Positions 1-7,801 of a stretch of 55,398 nucleotides of DNA are shown here, one piece after another. The notes under the pieces were generated by a model that saw only the letters and a program-made list of their open reading frames with translations, did not search any database and had not been told where the DNA came from. Position 1 is the stretch's first letter; every line of letters starts with the position of its first letter. The stretch spans positions 1 to 55,398 of the forward strand of contig CAMCFJ010000018.1 of assembly GCA_945874105.1 (NCBI GenBank), given 5' to 3'. This DNA comes from Candidatus Nitrotoga sp. CP45. GTDB lineage: Bacteria > Pseudomonadota > Gammaproteobacteria > Burkholderiales > Gallionellaceae. Made by a program: the position numbers and the translations under genes.

Positions 1-210
1 AGCGAAATAACAATTTGTGCGGATAAAGGAACCCCTGTCGTATATGCTTACCCAGAGTCGCCTTCAACAAAGGCATTCATGGCCGTGGCCGAAAGATGTG
101 CGAAATTCCTGGGCGCTAGTGCTGAACAGGATGGGGTTGGGGATTCTGCGGAGTTCAGTCCGGCTGCGAATGTAACCGCCGGTGTTACAACTCCATCAAT
201 AGTGAGTTAA
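1..210 (+). CDS. Mrp/ApbC-like P-loop ATPase, C-terminal fragment
   Basis: Reading frame 1 is open from the window edge to the TAA at 208-210, giving the last 69 residues of a protein whose start lies upstream. It contains the stretch GTPVVYAYPESPSTKAF followed by an alanine-rich helix, which resembles the C-terminal end of Mrp/ApbC/NBP35 ATPases (a typical form is 'G.P.V...P.S...KAF..IA'). These proteins load or carry Fe-S clusters in the cytosol. The tail after the helix is low-complexity (Ser/Ala/Val/Thr). The stop lies 2 bp before the next start, so the two genes are probably co-transcribed. The Walker motifs are outside the window, so the family call rests on the C-terminal signature only. 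Confidence 0.5.
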   Translation, partial: SEITICADKGTPVVYAYPESPSTKAFMAVAERCAKFLGASAEQDGVGDSAEFSPAANVTAGVTTPSIVS

Positions 211-212
211 GG

Positions 213-926
213 ATGAATATTCATGCTGTTCGCCGGTGGCATGGCCTTGTTGGCGCTGTCATCGTGTTTTTTCTGGTCTATCTTTTGGTTTCAGGGTTAC
301 CTTTAAATCATGTTGAGATACTTAAATTAGATAAGCAGGAAGTCAGCTATCCCTGGCTTATGCGCTGGTACGGGATTCATGTTGCTGATCCAACTCAAGG
401 ATATTTGCTAGGGAAAAGCTATCTCTCTTGGGAAGACGACAAATGGGTATTAGACGATAAATTATTGTCCGGTAGTGCGGGGCAACCAATTGGCGCAGTC
501 GAGGTTAGGGGTATAAATTATGTTGCGACTGCCACTACCCTTTCTTTGTATCAATCTGATGGACAGTTGCTAAATAAGGTGGAAAAGCAATCGCTACCCG
601 CTCATCCAATTTTGGCGCTTGGTAAAATGGGTAACAATGTAATGCTGCAAACTTCCTCTGCCGTATTTGCCAGCGTCGATGGTCAAAAATGGGAAAAATC
701 AAGCGCTACTGGAATGACGTTGTCTTCTCTGCAAGATCTTCCTGCCGATGTTAAACGTCGCTCGGCTGACATTCTTGCACCGGGCATATCGCTACAGCGT
801 GTATTGTCGGATGTGCATAGCGGCCGTATATTTGGGCGCTATGCAGTGTGGGTGATGGACATTGCGTCGCTTGTATTGCTTGGGTTAGGTTTAAGCGGGT
901 TTTGGCTTTATTGGAAGTTAAGGTGA
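213..926 (+). CDS. PepSY-associated TM-helix family membrane protein
   Basis: A 237-residue protein with one membrane segment at each end. The N-terminus (RRWHGLVGAVIVFFLVYLLVSG, about residues 7-28) and the C-terminus (DVHSGRIFGRYAVWVMDIASL... then a hydrophobic helix and WLYWK) match the layout of PepSY-associated TM proteins, which often accompany iron-uptake or membrane redox systems. The roughly 170 residues between the helices are predicted periplasmic and have no catalytic motif I recognise. The histidines in the RRWHG and DVHSG motifs next to the helices are typical of the family and could bind haem or metal; that is inference. It follows the Mrp-like gene by 2 bp. Confidence 0.7.
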   Translation: MNIHAVRRWHGLVGAVIVFFLVYLLVSGLPLNHVEILKLDKQEVSYPWLMRWYGIHVADPTQGYLLGKSYLSWEDDKWVLDDKLLSGSAGQPIGAVEVRGINYVATATTLSLYQSDGQLLNKVEKQSLPAHPILALGKMGNNVMLQTSSAVFASVDGQKWEKSSATGMTLSSLQDLPADVKRRSADILAPGISLQRVLSDVHSGRIFGRYAVWVMDIASLVLLGLGLSGFWLYWKLR

Positions 927-1256
927 CGGGAGTTAAGCGATTTTATGTTTGCTGTTGATAATTTATAGTCGCCCCTGATTTTCTGACAACAAATTAAGGT
1001 GGTAACCTGCTGTAATCAAGGAGCACAGTAAAGCGGATCTTTTTATTGGGCATTGACAGCCAGACGCGATGGCAGGGTAAATAACTTCGCCGAACGCTGC
1101 ACTTCCGGTTGACTGAAAGGACTGCTTTAGGCTATTCTGAAAAGCGGGTAGGGCTGCCAAGAAACAACCGAAAATTTCCCTGTGTTGTGGCTCCTGGTCG
1201 AGTACCTGCGGGACTGTCAGTCCGTGCGATTGTTTATATTAAGCCACGGAGATATC
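927..1256. other. Intergenic region upstream of the SUMF1 cluster
   Basis: There is no convincing gene here; short frames on both strands lack family features or ribosome-binding sites. A small hairpin (GGACT-GTC-AGTCC, 1211-1223) lies 33 bp before the first SUMF1-domain start and may sit in its leader. I looked here for an adenine-rich template repeat matching the variable tails of the downstream genes and did not find one. Confidence 0.5.
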
Positions 1257-2183
1257 ATGAAAAATGATCCAAAAATTGAAGAATTGAACCAGTCTGTGGG
1301 TATAGAGTGCTGGTCGGCGGAACAAATACAACAAGCACAAATAGTAGCTGCGAAGGAAGCTGGATTTGAAGGAATAACATTCCGCGATAAATCGGATGCT
1401 CCTGAAATGGTGGTGCTACCGGCGGGAAGTTATGGCATGGGCGAAGCATTTGAGAAGCACAAGGTTACCTTTGCTCGTCCCTTTGCGGTAGGGAAATATC
1501 AGGTTACGGTCGAAGAGTGGAAGCATTTTGTCGAGAGGTTGCGGCCTGAAGATGAGATATTGCCTGGTGTTGGAGCGGGGTATTTGGCGGGTACAGGAAC
1601 AGTACGCGGGCACAACAAGGTTTTACTCAAGACCCCTACGAAGGCAACTGAATTACATCACGAAGTTTTAAGTCATGTTAAAGAGACTAACAGCGACTTG
1701 CCGGTGACCAATGTCAATTGGTTTGATGCGCAGGATTATGTGCGTTGGCTATCGACTCAGACAGGCCATACCTACCGCTTACTGACTGAGGCTGAATGGG
1801 AATACGCATGTCGTGCAGGATCAGTGACTGAATACTACTGGGGTGATGAGGTAGGTCATAACAATTGCAATTGTCAAGACAGTGAGAGCGAGTGGAGCTG
1901 TAAAAGTGCCTCGCCCGTGGGCAGTTTTAAACCTAACACTTTTGGCCTGTATGACATGCTGGGAAATGCATGGGAATGGGTGGAGGACCCATGGCATGAA
2001 AATTACAACGGGGCTCCGGACGACGGAACGGCTTGGATGTCCGAAGGCAACCGACAGTGGCGTGTGCTACGTGGGGGTTGCTGGGATAGCGATCCGCGGG
2101 ACGCGCGTTCTCCCCTTCGTTTATGGATTGAACCTTCAATTCGGAACTATGGCATTGGCTTCCGTATTGCCAGGACGCTGTAA
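1257..2183 (+). CDS. SUMF1/FGE-fold protein, copy 1 (short form)
   Basis: A 308-residue protein of the formylglycine-generating enzyme/SUMF1 (EgtB/PvdO) superfamily with a C-type-lectin-like fold. Family signatures are PEMVVLPAGSYGMG, FAVGKYQVTVEEW, LPVTNVNWFDAQDYVRWLS, YRLLTEAEWEYACRAGS, GLYDMLGNAWEWVED and the end block VLRGG...GFRIARTL. The ATG at 1257 is chosen because GGAG precedes it; the frame extends to a GTG at 1182 without support. It lacks the N-terminal PEGA-like domain of copies 2-4 and has a longer insert (about residues 90-140). The two catalytic cysteines of true FGE are not in the standard positions (the tail has one Cys, in GGCW), so sulfatase activation is unlikely. The tail between RGG and GFR is highly divergent between copies. 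Confidence 0.85.
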   Translation: MKNDPKIEELNQSVGIECWSAEQIQQAQIVAAKEAGFEGITFRDKSDAPEMVVLPAGSYGMGEAFEKHKVTFARPFAVGKYQVTVEEWKHFVERLRPEDEILPGVGAGYLAGTGTVRGHNKVLLKTPTKATELHHEVLSHVKETNSDLPVTNVNWFDAQDYVRWLSTQTGHTYRLLTEAEWEYACRAGSVTEYYWGDEVGHNNCNCQDSESEWSCKSASPVGSFKPNTFGLYDMLGNAWEWVEDPWHENYNGAPDDGTAWMSEGNRQWRVLRGGCWDSDPRDARSPLRLWIEPSIRNYGIGFRIARTL

Positions 2184-2402
2184 TGAAATGGCGGCCTAGT
2201 TATTGAGTTTTAATCTGCACTTCTCCTCCGCTTTTGACATTGGATTACACCAAGTAACAACGTAAATAGGGAAGCCGTCCGAAGGAACTTATTCTGGGCG
2301 GAGATGCCCTACTCTGGTTTGTCGTGTCCAGTAATTTCCTTGTCTGATAAGGTAATACGGTGACCGCTATTAATATGAGAAATCTGCAAGGGAGATGATT
2401 GG

Positions 2403-3587
2403 GTGATTGATCAGGAAGAGCAAAAACATCAGGAAGCCGGGCACAGTCAAGTAGCCACTTTGCTGCTGGAGACAGACATGGACTGTCACCTCACGGTCGA
2501 TGGCGAGGATCAGGGCGTGCTGGAAAGAGATTCCCCCCGCAGCTTCCTTTTGCCGTTGGGCTACCCGCTTATTCTTGCCGCTACGCAAGATGGTCTGGTG
2601 GGAAAAGAATGGGTGCAACCGCTATATCGGGAAGAAGATGTCGTGCATTGCATTCATCTGGCGGAAGAACACGCTCAGGCACGAATAAAACTTGAAGAGG
2701 AAATGCGGGAGCCGCTGGGTATAGAGTGTTTGTCAGTGGAGCAGATACGGCAGGAGCAACTGGAGGCGGCAAAAAAAGCGGGGCTTGCCCCAGAGTTCCG
2801 CGATGGGCCGGATGCACCCGAGATGGTGGTCATACCGGCAGGCAGCTATCGAATGGGCGAGGTATCTGATAAGCATAAAGTCACCATTACTCGTTCTTTT
2901 GCCGTAGGCAAATATCCAGTTTCGGTGGAGGAATGGAGAAGATTCGTTGATGCGAAAAGTGTCGTTATCGAGGAACCGATGAGCGTTTATTTCGGCGCAC
3001 CAGGTGATGGCAGTGTAGTGAAGCCTTACGTTGAGCCGGAAATCCCTCCCCATTGTCCCTCTGATAATGGATGGATAGGTGCCACACTGCCAGTCACTAA
3101 CGTCAGTTGGTTTGATGCGCAGGATTATGCGCGTTGGCTAACTGCCCAGACTGGCCAGACCTACCGCTTGCTGACTGAATCGGAATGGGAATACGTTTGC
3201 CGCGCTGGCTCTGTGACAGAACATTATTGGGGTGATGAAATAGGCGATAACAACTGCAACTGCCAGGATAGCGGGAGCAAATGGAGTTGCAAACGTGCTT
3301 CGCGAGTAGAAAGTTTCGCACCTAACGTTTTCGGTGTGCACGACATGTTGGGAAATGTGTGGGAATGGGTGGAGGATCATTGGCATAATAATTACGAGGG
3401 GGCTCCGCCGGACGAGACAGCTTGGACGTATGGAGGTAACCAGCAGGGACGCGTGGTACGTGGCGGTTCTTGGGATTGCAGTCCGAAACTTGCACGCTGC
3501 GCCAGCCGCGCCCGAGCCGTAACGTCCAGCCGATACGACGATTTTGGGTTCCGTATTGCCAGCACATTGGATGAGCCGACCGATTAA
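2403..3587 (+). CDS. SUMF1/FGE-fold protein, copy 2, with N-terminal PEGA-like domain
   Basis: A 394-residue protein. Residues about 18-95 form a PEGA-like beta domain (LLLETDMDCHLTVDGEDQG ... FLLPLGYPLILAATQDGL), followed by a charged linker (EEHAQARIKLEEEM) and the SUMF1 domain (PEMVVIPAGSYRMGE, FAVGKYPVSVEEW, YRLLTESEWEYVCRAGS, HDMLGNVWEWVED). The start is GTG at 2403, with GGGAG 8 bp upstream. A block of paired cysteines, NNCNCQDSGSKWSC, is shared by all four copies and may be a structural or metal site. In the tail, WDC places a cysteine near the first FGE catalytic position, but the second is not at the right spacing. The stop lies 7 residues later than in its sisters. A cytosolic location is inferred from the lack of a signal peptide. 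Confidence 0.85.
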   Translation: MIDQEEQKHQEAGHSQVATLLLETDMDCHLTVDGEDQGVLERDSPRSFLLPLGYPLILAATQDGLVGKEWVQPLYREEDVVHCIHLAEEHAQARIKLEEEMREPLGIECLSVEQIRQEQLEAAKKAGLAPEFRDGPDAPEMVVIPAGSYRMGEVSDKHKVTITRSFAVGKYPVSVEEWRRFVDAKSVVIEEPMSVYFGAPGDGSVVKPYVEPEIPPHCPSDNGWIGATLPVTNVSWFDAQDYARWLTAQTGQTYRLLTESEWEYVCRAGSVTEHYWGDEIGDNNCNCQDSGSKWSCKRASRVESFAPNVFGVHDMLGNVWEWVEDHWHNNYEGAPPDETAWTYGGNQQGRVVRGGSWDCSPKLARCASRARAVTSSRYDDFGFRIASTLDEPTD

Positions 3588-3683
3588 CTGATTTCCTCCG
3601 GTTTTTGACCTTGGCTGACTGGGTTTCCAGGCTGACCGGGTTTCCGTCATCAAAGTTAGTGCTAGGTGGCGAGAGGTGATTGG

Positions 3684-4772
3684 GTGACTAATATGGAAGA
3701 ACAAAAACCGCAGAAAACTGAGTGCAGTCGTGAAGCCGTCTTGCTACTCAAGGCCGACATGAACTGCCGCCTCATGGTGAATAGCGATAACCATGGTGCA
3801 CTGCAGAAAAATACTCCACTTAGTATCGTGCTCCCCCTGGGTAGTCATCTTATCAACGTCATCACGCAAGATGGTCTGCTGGAGAAGGAGTGGACGCAGG
3901 AGTTAAACCACGAAGAGCAGGTTGTCCACTTGATTCAACTGAAGGAAGAGTATGCCCGGCTACAAGCAAAACGTGAAGAAGAAGTGGGCGAGCCGCTGGG
4001 CATAGAATGTTGGTCGGTGGATCAAATACAGCAAGAGCAAATGGCGGCGGCAACAGAAGTCGGGCTTGCCAAAGTTTTCCGCGATGGGCCGGATGCTCCC
4101 GAAATGGTGGTGATACCGGCAGGTAGCTATCGCAGGGGGGAAGAATTTAATAAATACAAGGTTACCATTACGCGCCCTTTTGCAATGGGCAAATATCCGG
4201 TTACGGTAGCGGAATGGAAGTGTTATGTCGAAAAAGGCGAGATATCCTATCTGCCCTCGAATAACGATTGGGAAGGCGATAACTTGCCGGTGACCAATGT
4301 TAGCTGGCATGACGCACAGAACTACGCCCGCTGGCTATCAACCCAGACGGGCAAGACCTACCGCTTGTTGTCTGAAGCGGAATGGGAATACGCTTGCCGT
4401 GCCGGGTCAGTGACGGAATATTATTGGGGCGATGAGATAGGGATTAACAACTGTAACTGCCAAGACAGCGGCAGTGAATGGAGTCGTAAACGTGCCTCGC
4501 CAGTGGGTAGCTTTGCTGCCAACGTTTTTGGGCTGCATGACATGCTGGGAAACGTATGGGAATGGTTGGAGGACATATGGCATGATAATTACGAAGGCGC
4601 TCCGGCCGATGGGAACCCTTGGTCGTCTGGTGGCAACCAGCTGGGTCGCGTGATGCGCGGCGGTTCTTGGAGTAGCTTTCCAAGGTATGCGCGCTGCGCC
4701 CATCGTCATGGGAGTGTGCCAGCAATAAGGAATTTTAATTTCGGCCTTCGTCTTGCCAGGACGCTGCCGTAA
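3684..4772 (+). CDS. SUMF1/FGE-fold protein, copy 3, with N-terminal PEGA-like domain
   Basis: A 362-residue paralogue with the same order of PEGA-like domain (about 15-90), charged helix and SUMF1 domain. The start is placed at GTG 3684 because this and the preceding bases (GGTGATTGGGTGA) align with the copy 2 start region and AGAGG lies just upstream; ATG 3693 is possible, and the frame runs back to GTG 3666. The metal-site-like block reads NNCNCQDSGSEWSRK, so the third cysteine of the other copies is replaced by Arg. One position in the first SUMF1 signature is also changed (SYRRGEE instead of SYRMGE). The tail GGSWSSFPRYARC...GLRLARTLP again differs from its sisters. The gap to copy 2 is short (96 bp), consistent with a tandem duplication. 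Confidence 0.85.
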   Translation: MTNMEEQKPQKTECSREAVLLLKADMNCRLMVNSDNHGALQKNTPLSIVLPLGSHLINVITQDGLLEKEWTQELNHEEQVVHLIQLKEEYARLQAKREEEVGEPLGIECWSVDQIQQEQMAAATEVGLAKVFRDGPDAPEMVVIPAGSYRRGEEFNKYKVTITRPFAMGKYPVTVAEWKCYVEKGEISYLPSNNDWEGDNLPVTNVSWHDAQNYARWLSTQTGKTYRLLSEAEWEYACRAGSVTEYYWGDEIGINNCNCQDSGSEWSRKRASPVGSFAANVFGLHDMLGNVWEWLEDIWHDNYEGAPADGNPWSSGGNQLGRVMRGGSWSSFPRYARCAHRHGSVPAIRNFNFGLRLARTLP

Positions 4773-4885
4773 ACGGCAGTTAATTCGTAGCAGATTTGTG
4801 TAAATTTTTCTCGCGTTTTGGGTTTAGAGGTGCTCCTGAACCTCACCCATTTCCTCTTTGATTCTTTTAACACTGGACGTCATTA

Positions 4886-6034
4886 ATGAGTAACGAACAA
4901 CACGAAGATCATCTCAAGAATCCGGATTTAGGCATCGAGTCTCCTGTTAATACTGCCGCTGCGCCCAAGCAGGTTGCTCTGTTGCTCGAGTCCGACATGG
5001 ACTGCTATCTCACGGTAAATGGCGAAGATCAGGGTCAGCTGGATAAAAACATACCCCGACGTTTTTTGCTGCCTGCCGGTAGCCATCTTATCAATGCCAT
5101 TACGCAAGATGGTCTAGTGGAAAAAGAATGGGTGCAGGCATCAGATAATGAAGAGGTCACCAATCTCATCTATCTGGCGGAGGAGCATGCACAGGCCCTG
5201 GCAAAGTTTAGGGAGCAGAAGGAAGAGCTGAGTGGACCGCTAGGCATAGAGTGCTGGTCGGTAGAACAAATTCAACTGGAACAAATGGCAGCGGCAACCG
5301 AAGTCGGGATTGCCAAGGTTTTCCGCGATGGGCCGGATGCACCCGAGATGGTGGTGATACCGGCAGGCAGTTATCGTATGGGCGAAGTATCCAACAAACA
5401 TAAGGTTGTCATTGCGCGCCCTTTTGCAGTAGGAAAATACCCGGTCACAATGGCGGAATGGAAACGTTTCGTCGTGTCCGGCGAGACCACCTATTCCCCT
5501 GCGGATAACGGTTGGGTAGGTGACAATCTGCCAGTGACCAATGTTAATTTTATTCACGCGCGAGCCTATGTGCGCTGGCTATCTGCGCAGACGGGCAAGA
5601 ACTACCGCTTGTTGTCTGAAGCGGAATGGGAATATGCGTGCCGTGCCGGGTCGGTGACGGAATATTACTGGGGTGATGAGCTTGGTAAAAACAACTGCAA
5701 CTGCCAAGACAGCAAAAGCGAATGGAGTTGCAAGCGTGCCTCGCCAGTAGGTAGTTTTGCGCCTAACGCATTGGGCTTGCATGACATGCTGGGAAACGTC
5801 TGGGAATGGGTGGAGGATACATGGCATGATACCTACAGGGGGGCTCCGGCAGATGGCAATGCTTGGTCGTCTGACGGTGCAATTAGCACTCTGGGTAATC
5901 AGGAATGGCGCGTGCTACGAGGCGGTTCATGGATGGTTGATCCGAGGGATGTGCGCTCCGCTGTTCGTTTCATGAGCGACCAGTCGAGCCGTAACGCTTA
6001 CACAGGTTTCCGTGTTGCCAGGACGTTGGCATGA
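4886..6034 (+). CDS. SUMF1/FGE-fold protein, copy 4, with N-terminal PEGA-like domain
   Basis: A 382-residue paralogue starting at ATG 4886 after a weak GGAC ribosome-binding site. It has an N-terminal extension of about 30 residues, then the PEGA-like domain (LLLESDMDCYLTVNGEDQG) and SUMF1 domain (PEMVVIPAGSYRMGE, FAVGKYPVTMAEW, YRLLSEAEWEYACRAGS, LGNVWEWVED). The usual NVSWFDAQ motif is altered to NVNFIHARAYVRW, and a small insert (SSDGAISTLG) precedes the conserved EWRVLRGG. No cysteine remains in the RGG-to-GFR tail, so this copy cannot use the cysteine chemistry of FGE. It ends the tandem array, converging on the rubredoxin gene. Confidence 0.85.
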   Translation: MSNEQHEDHLKNPDLGIESPVNTAAAPKQVALLLESDMDCYLTVNGEDQGQLDKNIPRRFLLPAGSHLINAITQDGLVEKEWVQASDNEEVTNLIYLAEEHAQALAKFREQKEELSGPLGIECWSVEQIQLEQMAAATEVGIAKVFRDGPDAPEMVVIPAGSYRMGEVSNKHKVVIARPFAVGKYPVTMAEWKRFVVSGETTYSPADNGWVGDNLPVTNVNFIHARAYVRWLSAQTGKNYRLLSEAEWEYACRAGSVTEYYWGDELGKNNCNCQDSKSEWSCKRASPVGSFAPNALGLHDMLGNVWEWVEDTWHDTYRGAPADGNAWSSDGAISTLGNQEWRVLRGGSWMVDPRDVRSAVRFMSDQSSRNAYTGFRVARTLA

Positions 6035-6068
6035 GGTTGCAGCTTACTTTATCGAATAAAGCAGAATA

Positions 6069-6251
6069 TTAAAATTCAATCATATCAAAATCTTCCTTAC
6101 GCGCCCCGCATTCCGGGCAAGTCCAGTTAATAGGCACATCTGCCCAGCGCGTGCCGGGTAAGATGCCGTCTTCCGGGGAGCCAGTGGCTTCGTCGTATAG
6201 CCAGCCACAAATCAGGCACATATAGGTTTTATATTCAGGGTTCGGGGTCAT
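6069..6251 (-). CDS. Rubredoxin
   Basis: A 60-residue protein with the two rubredoxin knuckles [14 protein letters not shown] (CxxCG) and [13 protein letters not shown] (CPxCG). The four cysteines bind one iron for one-electron transfer in the cytosol. The length and the GWLYDE...[17 protein letters not shown] framework are typical. It is transcribed away from thiD with 46 bp between starts. In betaproteobacteria rubredoxin is commonly beside thiD, but a direct role in thiamine synthesis is not implied. Its redox partner cannot be read from this window. Confidence 0.95.
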   Translation of the reverse strand: MTPNPEYKTYMCLICGWLYDEATGSPEDGILPGTRWADVPINWTCPECGARKEDFDMIEF

Positions 6252-6297
6252 GGCGAGTAATTTCGGTTAAAATTGCAGCTTCTTTTCACATTTTACA

Positions 6298-7149
6298 ATG
6301 ACACTTACTGCCATGTCTGACATCTTGCCTATTGTCCTTACTTTTGGTGCTACTGATCCCAGCGGGGGCGCAGGTTTGCAGGCCGATATTCTGACTATTG
6401 CCAGCATGGGGTGTCATCCCCTGGCCGTTGTGACGGCAATCACGGTACAGGATACTGGTGGGGTAGATGACATATTGCCAATTGACGCTGAGTGGGTATC
6501 TGATCAGGCGCGCGCAGTGCTTGAAGACATGCCCGTGGCGGCATTCAAAATCGGCCTGCTGGGCAGCGTAGAGAATATTGCCGCGATTGCTGAAGTGATT
6601 TCAGATTATCCCGATATTCCGTTGGTATTTGACCCGGTGCTGGCGTCCGGTCGCGGCGATGAACTAACCGATGAGGACATGTTGGATGCACTTCGTGAAC
6701 TGTTATTGCCGCAGACCACCATCCTGACGCCAAATAGCATAGAGGCACGCCGCCTCATTCAAGATGAGGATAATGACGAAGATAATCCCGACTTGGTCGA
6801 GTGCGCCAAGCGCATCGTCCAGCTCGGTTGTGAATATGTGCTGGTGACGGGCACACACGAGCATACGCCAAAGGTGATTAACACTCTTTACGGCGAGAGC
6901 GGCATAGTTCGGAGCGATAGCTGGGCGCGCCTGTCAGGCATTTACCATGGCTCCGGCTGTACACTGGCCTCGGCAATTGCCGCGTTGCTGGCAAACGGTC
7001 TGTCGATGAATGAAGCGGTGAAGGAGGCTCAGGAGTTCACTTGGCAGGCATTGAAATATGCCTTCCGACCCGGCATGGGACAGCACATTCCAGATCGTTT
7101 ATTTTGGGCCCGTGATGACGAAGAGGATGAATCCAGCGTACGCCATTAA
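6298..7149 (+). CDS. thiD: Hydroxymethylpyrimidine/phosphomethylpyrimidine kinase
   Basis: ThiD phosphorylates HMP and HMP-P to HMP-PP, the pyrimidine half of thiamine. The 283-residue ribokinase-fold protein shows the N-terminal FGATDPSGGAGLQADI substrate/nucleotide motif, FDPVLASGRGD, LTPNSIEA and the C-terminal GSGCTLASAIAA block that contains the anion hole and catalytic region. ATG 6298 is taken; ATG 6313 (MSDILPIV) is an equally plausible start because no clear ribosome-binding site precedes either. The C-terminus carries an acidic tail (ARDDEEDESSVRH) that overlaps the start of thiE. No TPP riboswitch is visible in the 46-bp gap to the rubredoxin gene. Confidence 0.93.
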   Translation: MTLTAMSDILPIVLTFGATDPSGGAGLQADILTIASMGCHPLAVVTAITVQDTGGVDDILPIDAEWVSDQARAVLEDMPVAAFKIGLLGSVENIAAIAEVISDYPDIPLVFDPVLASGRGDELTDEDMLDALRELLLPQTTILTPNSIEARRLIQDEDNDEDNPDLVECAKRIVQLGCEYVLVTGTHEHTPKVINTLYGESGIVRSDSWARLSGIYHGSGCTLASAIAALLANGLSMNEAVKEAQEFTWQALKYAFRPGMGQHIPDRLFWARDDEEDESSVRH

Positions 7150-7801
7150 AGGCGTTTATGCTGTTACGCCAGATTGTGCTAATACCACAGATTTGCTGCA
7201 TCGCGTTCGGCTGGCGCTGACTGGCAAGGTACAGATTCTGCAGTATCGCAATAAATCAGCAAATACTGCGCAGCGATTGGAACAGGCTCACGCCTTACGC
7301 AAACTGACGCGTGAATTTGCCACAACGTTTATTGTAAATGACGATATACAACTGGCGGCGCACGTGGATGCGGATGGCGTGCATTTAGGCGCAGCGGATG
7401 ATAGCGTTGATACGGCACGTGCCGCACTGGGAATACATAAAATCATCGGCGTTTCTTGCTATAACCGTCTGTCACTGGCTCATGATGCAGTTCGTGCAGG
7501 CGCGGATTACGTGGCATTCGGAGCATTCTTCCCCTCGACCATAAAACCTGACGCTGAAGTGGCAGATATTGAATTATTGCTGCAAGCGCGTGTCGAACTT
7601 GCCGTGCCATTGGTAGCAATTGGTGGCATCACCTTGCACAATGCTGCGTCGTTAGTACATGCAGGTGCAGATGCGCTGGCGGTGATTTCGGCTTTATTTG
7701 ATGCGGAGAACATAATGGCGACAGCAAAAAAGTTTTCCAACTTGATTAATTCAAATAGATTGCATACAGGAAGGCTCACTCGCTTGTGGGAATATTCGTG
7801 A
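7115..7801 (+). CDS. thiE: Thiamine phosphate synthase
   Basis: ThiE joins HMP-PP and thiazole phosphate to give thiamine phosphate. The (beta/alpha)8 motifs are clear: VNDDIQLAAHVDADGVHLG, IIGVSCYN, GADYVAFGAFFPS, and PLVAIGGIT...AGADALAVISALF. The start is ATG 7115 or ATG 7127 (MNPAYAIKGVYAVTP); both lie within the 3' end of thiD, giving a translationally coupled pair. The frame extends to 7058, but that would add residues absent from the family. The C-terminus has about 20 residues beyond the last helix and ends in a TGATG overlap with the next gene. Confidence 0.93.
   Translation: MTKRMNPAYAIKGVYAVTPDCANTTDLLHRVRLALTGKVQILQYRNKSANTAQRLEQAHALRKLTREFATTFIVNDDIQLAAHVDADGVHLGAADDSVDTARAALGIHKIIGVSCYNRLSLAHDAVRAGADYVAFGAFFPSTIKPDAEVADIELLLQARVELAVPLVAIGGITLHNAASLVHAGADALAVISALFDAENIMATAKKFSNLINSNRLHTGRLTRLWEYS

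Noticed and set aside
1182-1256. Upstream extension of SUMF1 copy 1 to a GTG at 1182
   Set aside because: The added 25 residues are unlike the family, contain the GGACT hairpin, and the ATG at 1257 has its own ribosome-binding site.
927-2402. Search for a DGR template repeat in the spacers of the SUMF1 cluster
   Set aside because: No adenine-rich near-copy of the variable tails was found in 927-1256, 2184-2402 or the shorter spacers, and no reverse transcriptase motif occurs in any frame of the window.
6252-6297. TPP riboswitch upstream of thiD
   Set aside because: The gap is only 46 bp and lacks the conserved CUGAGA core.
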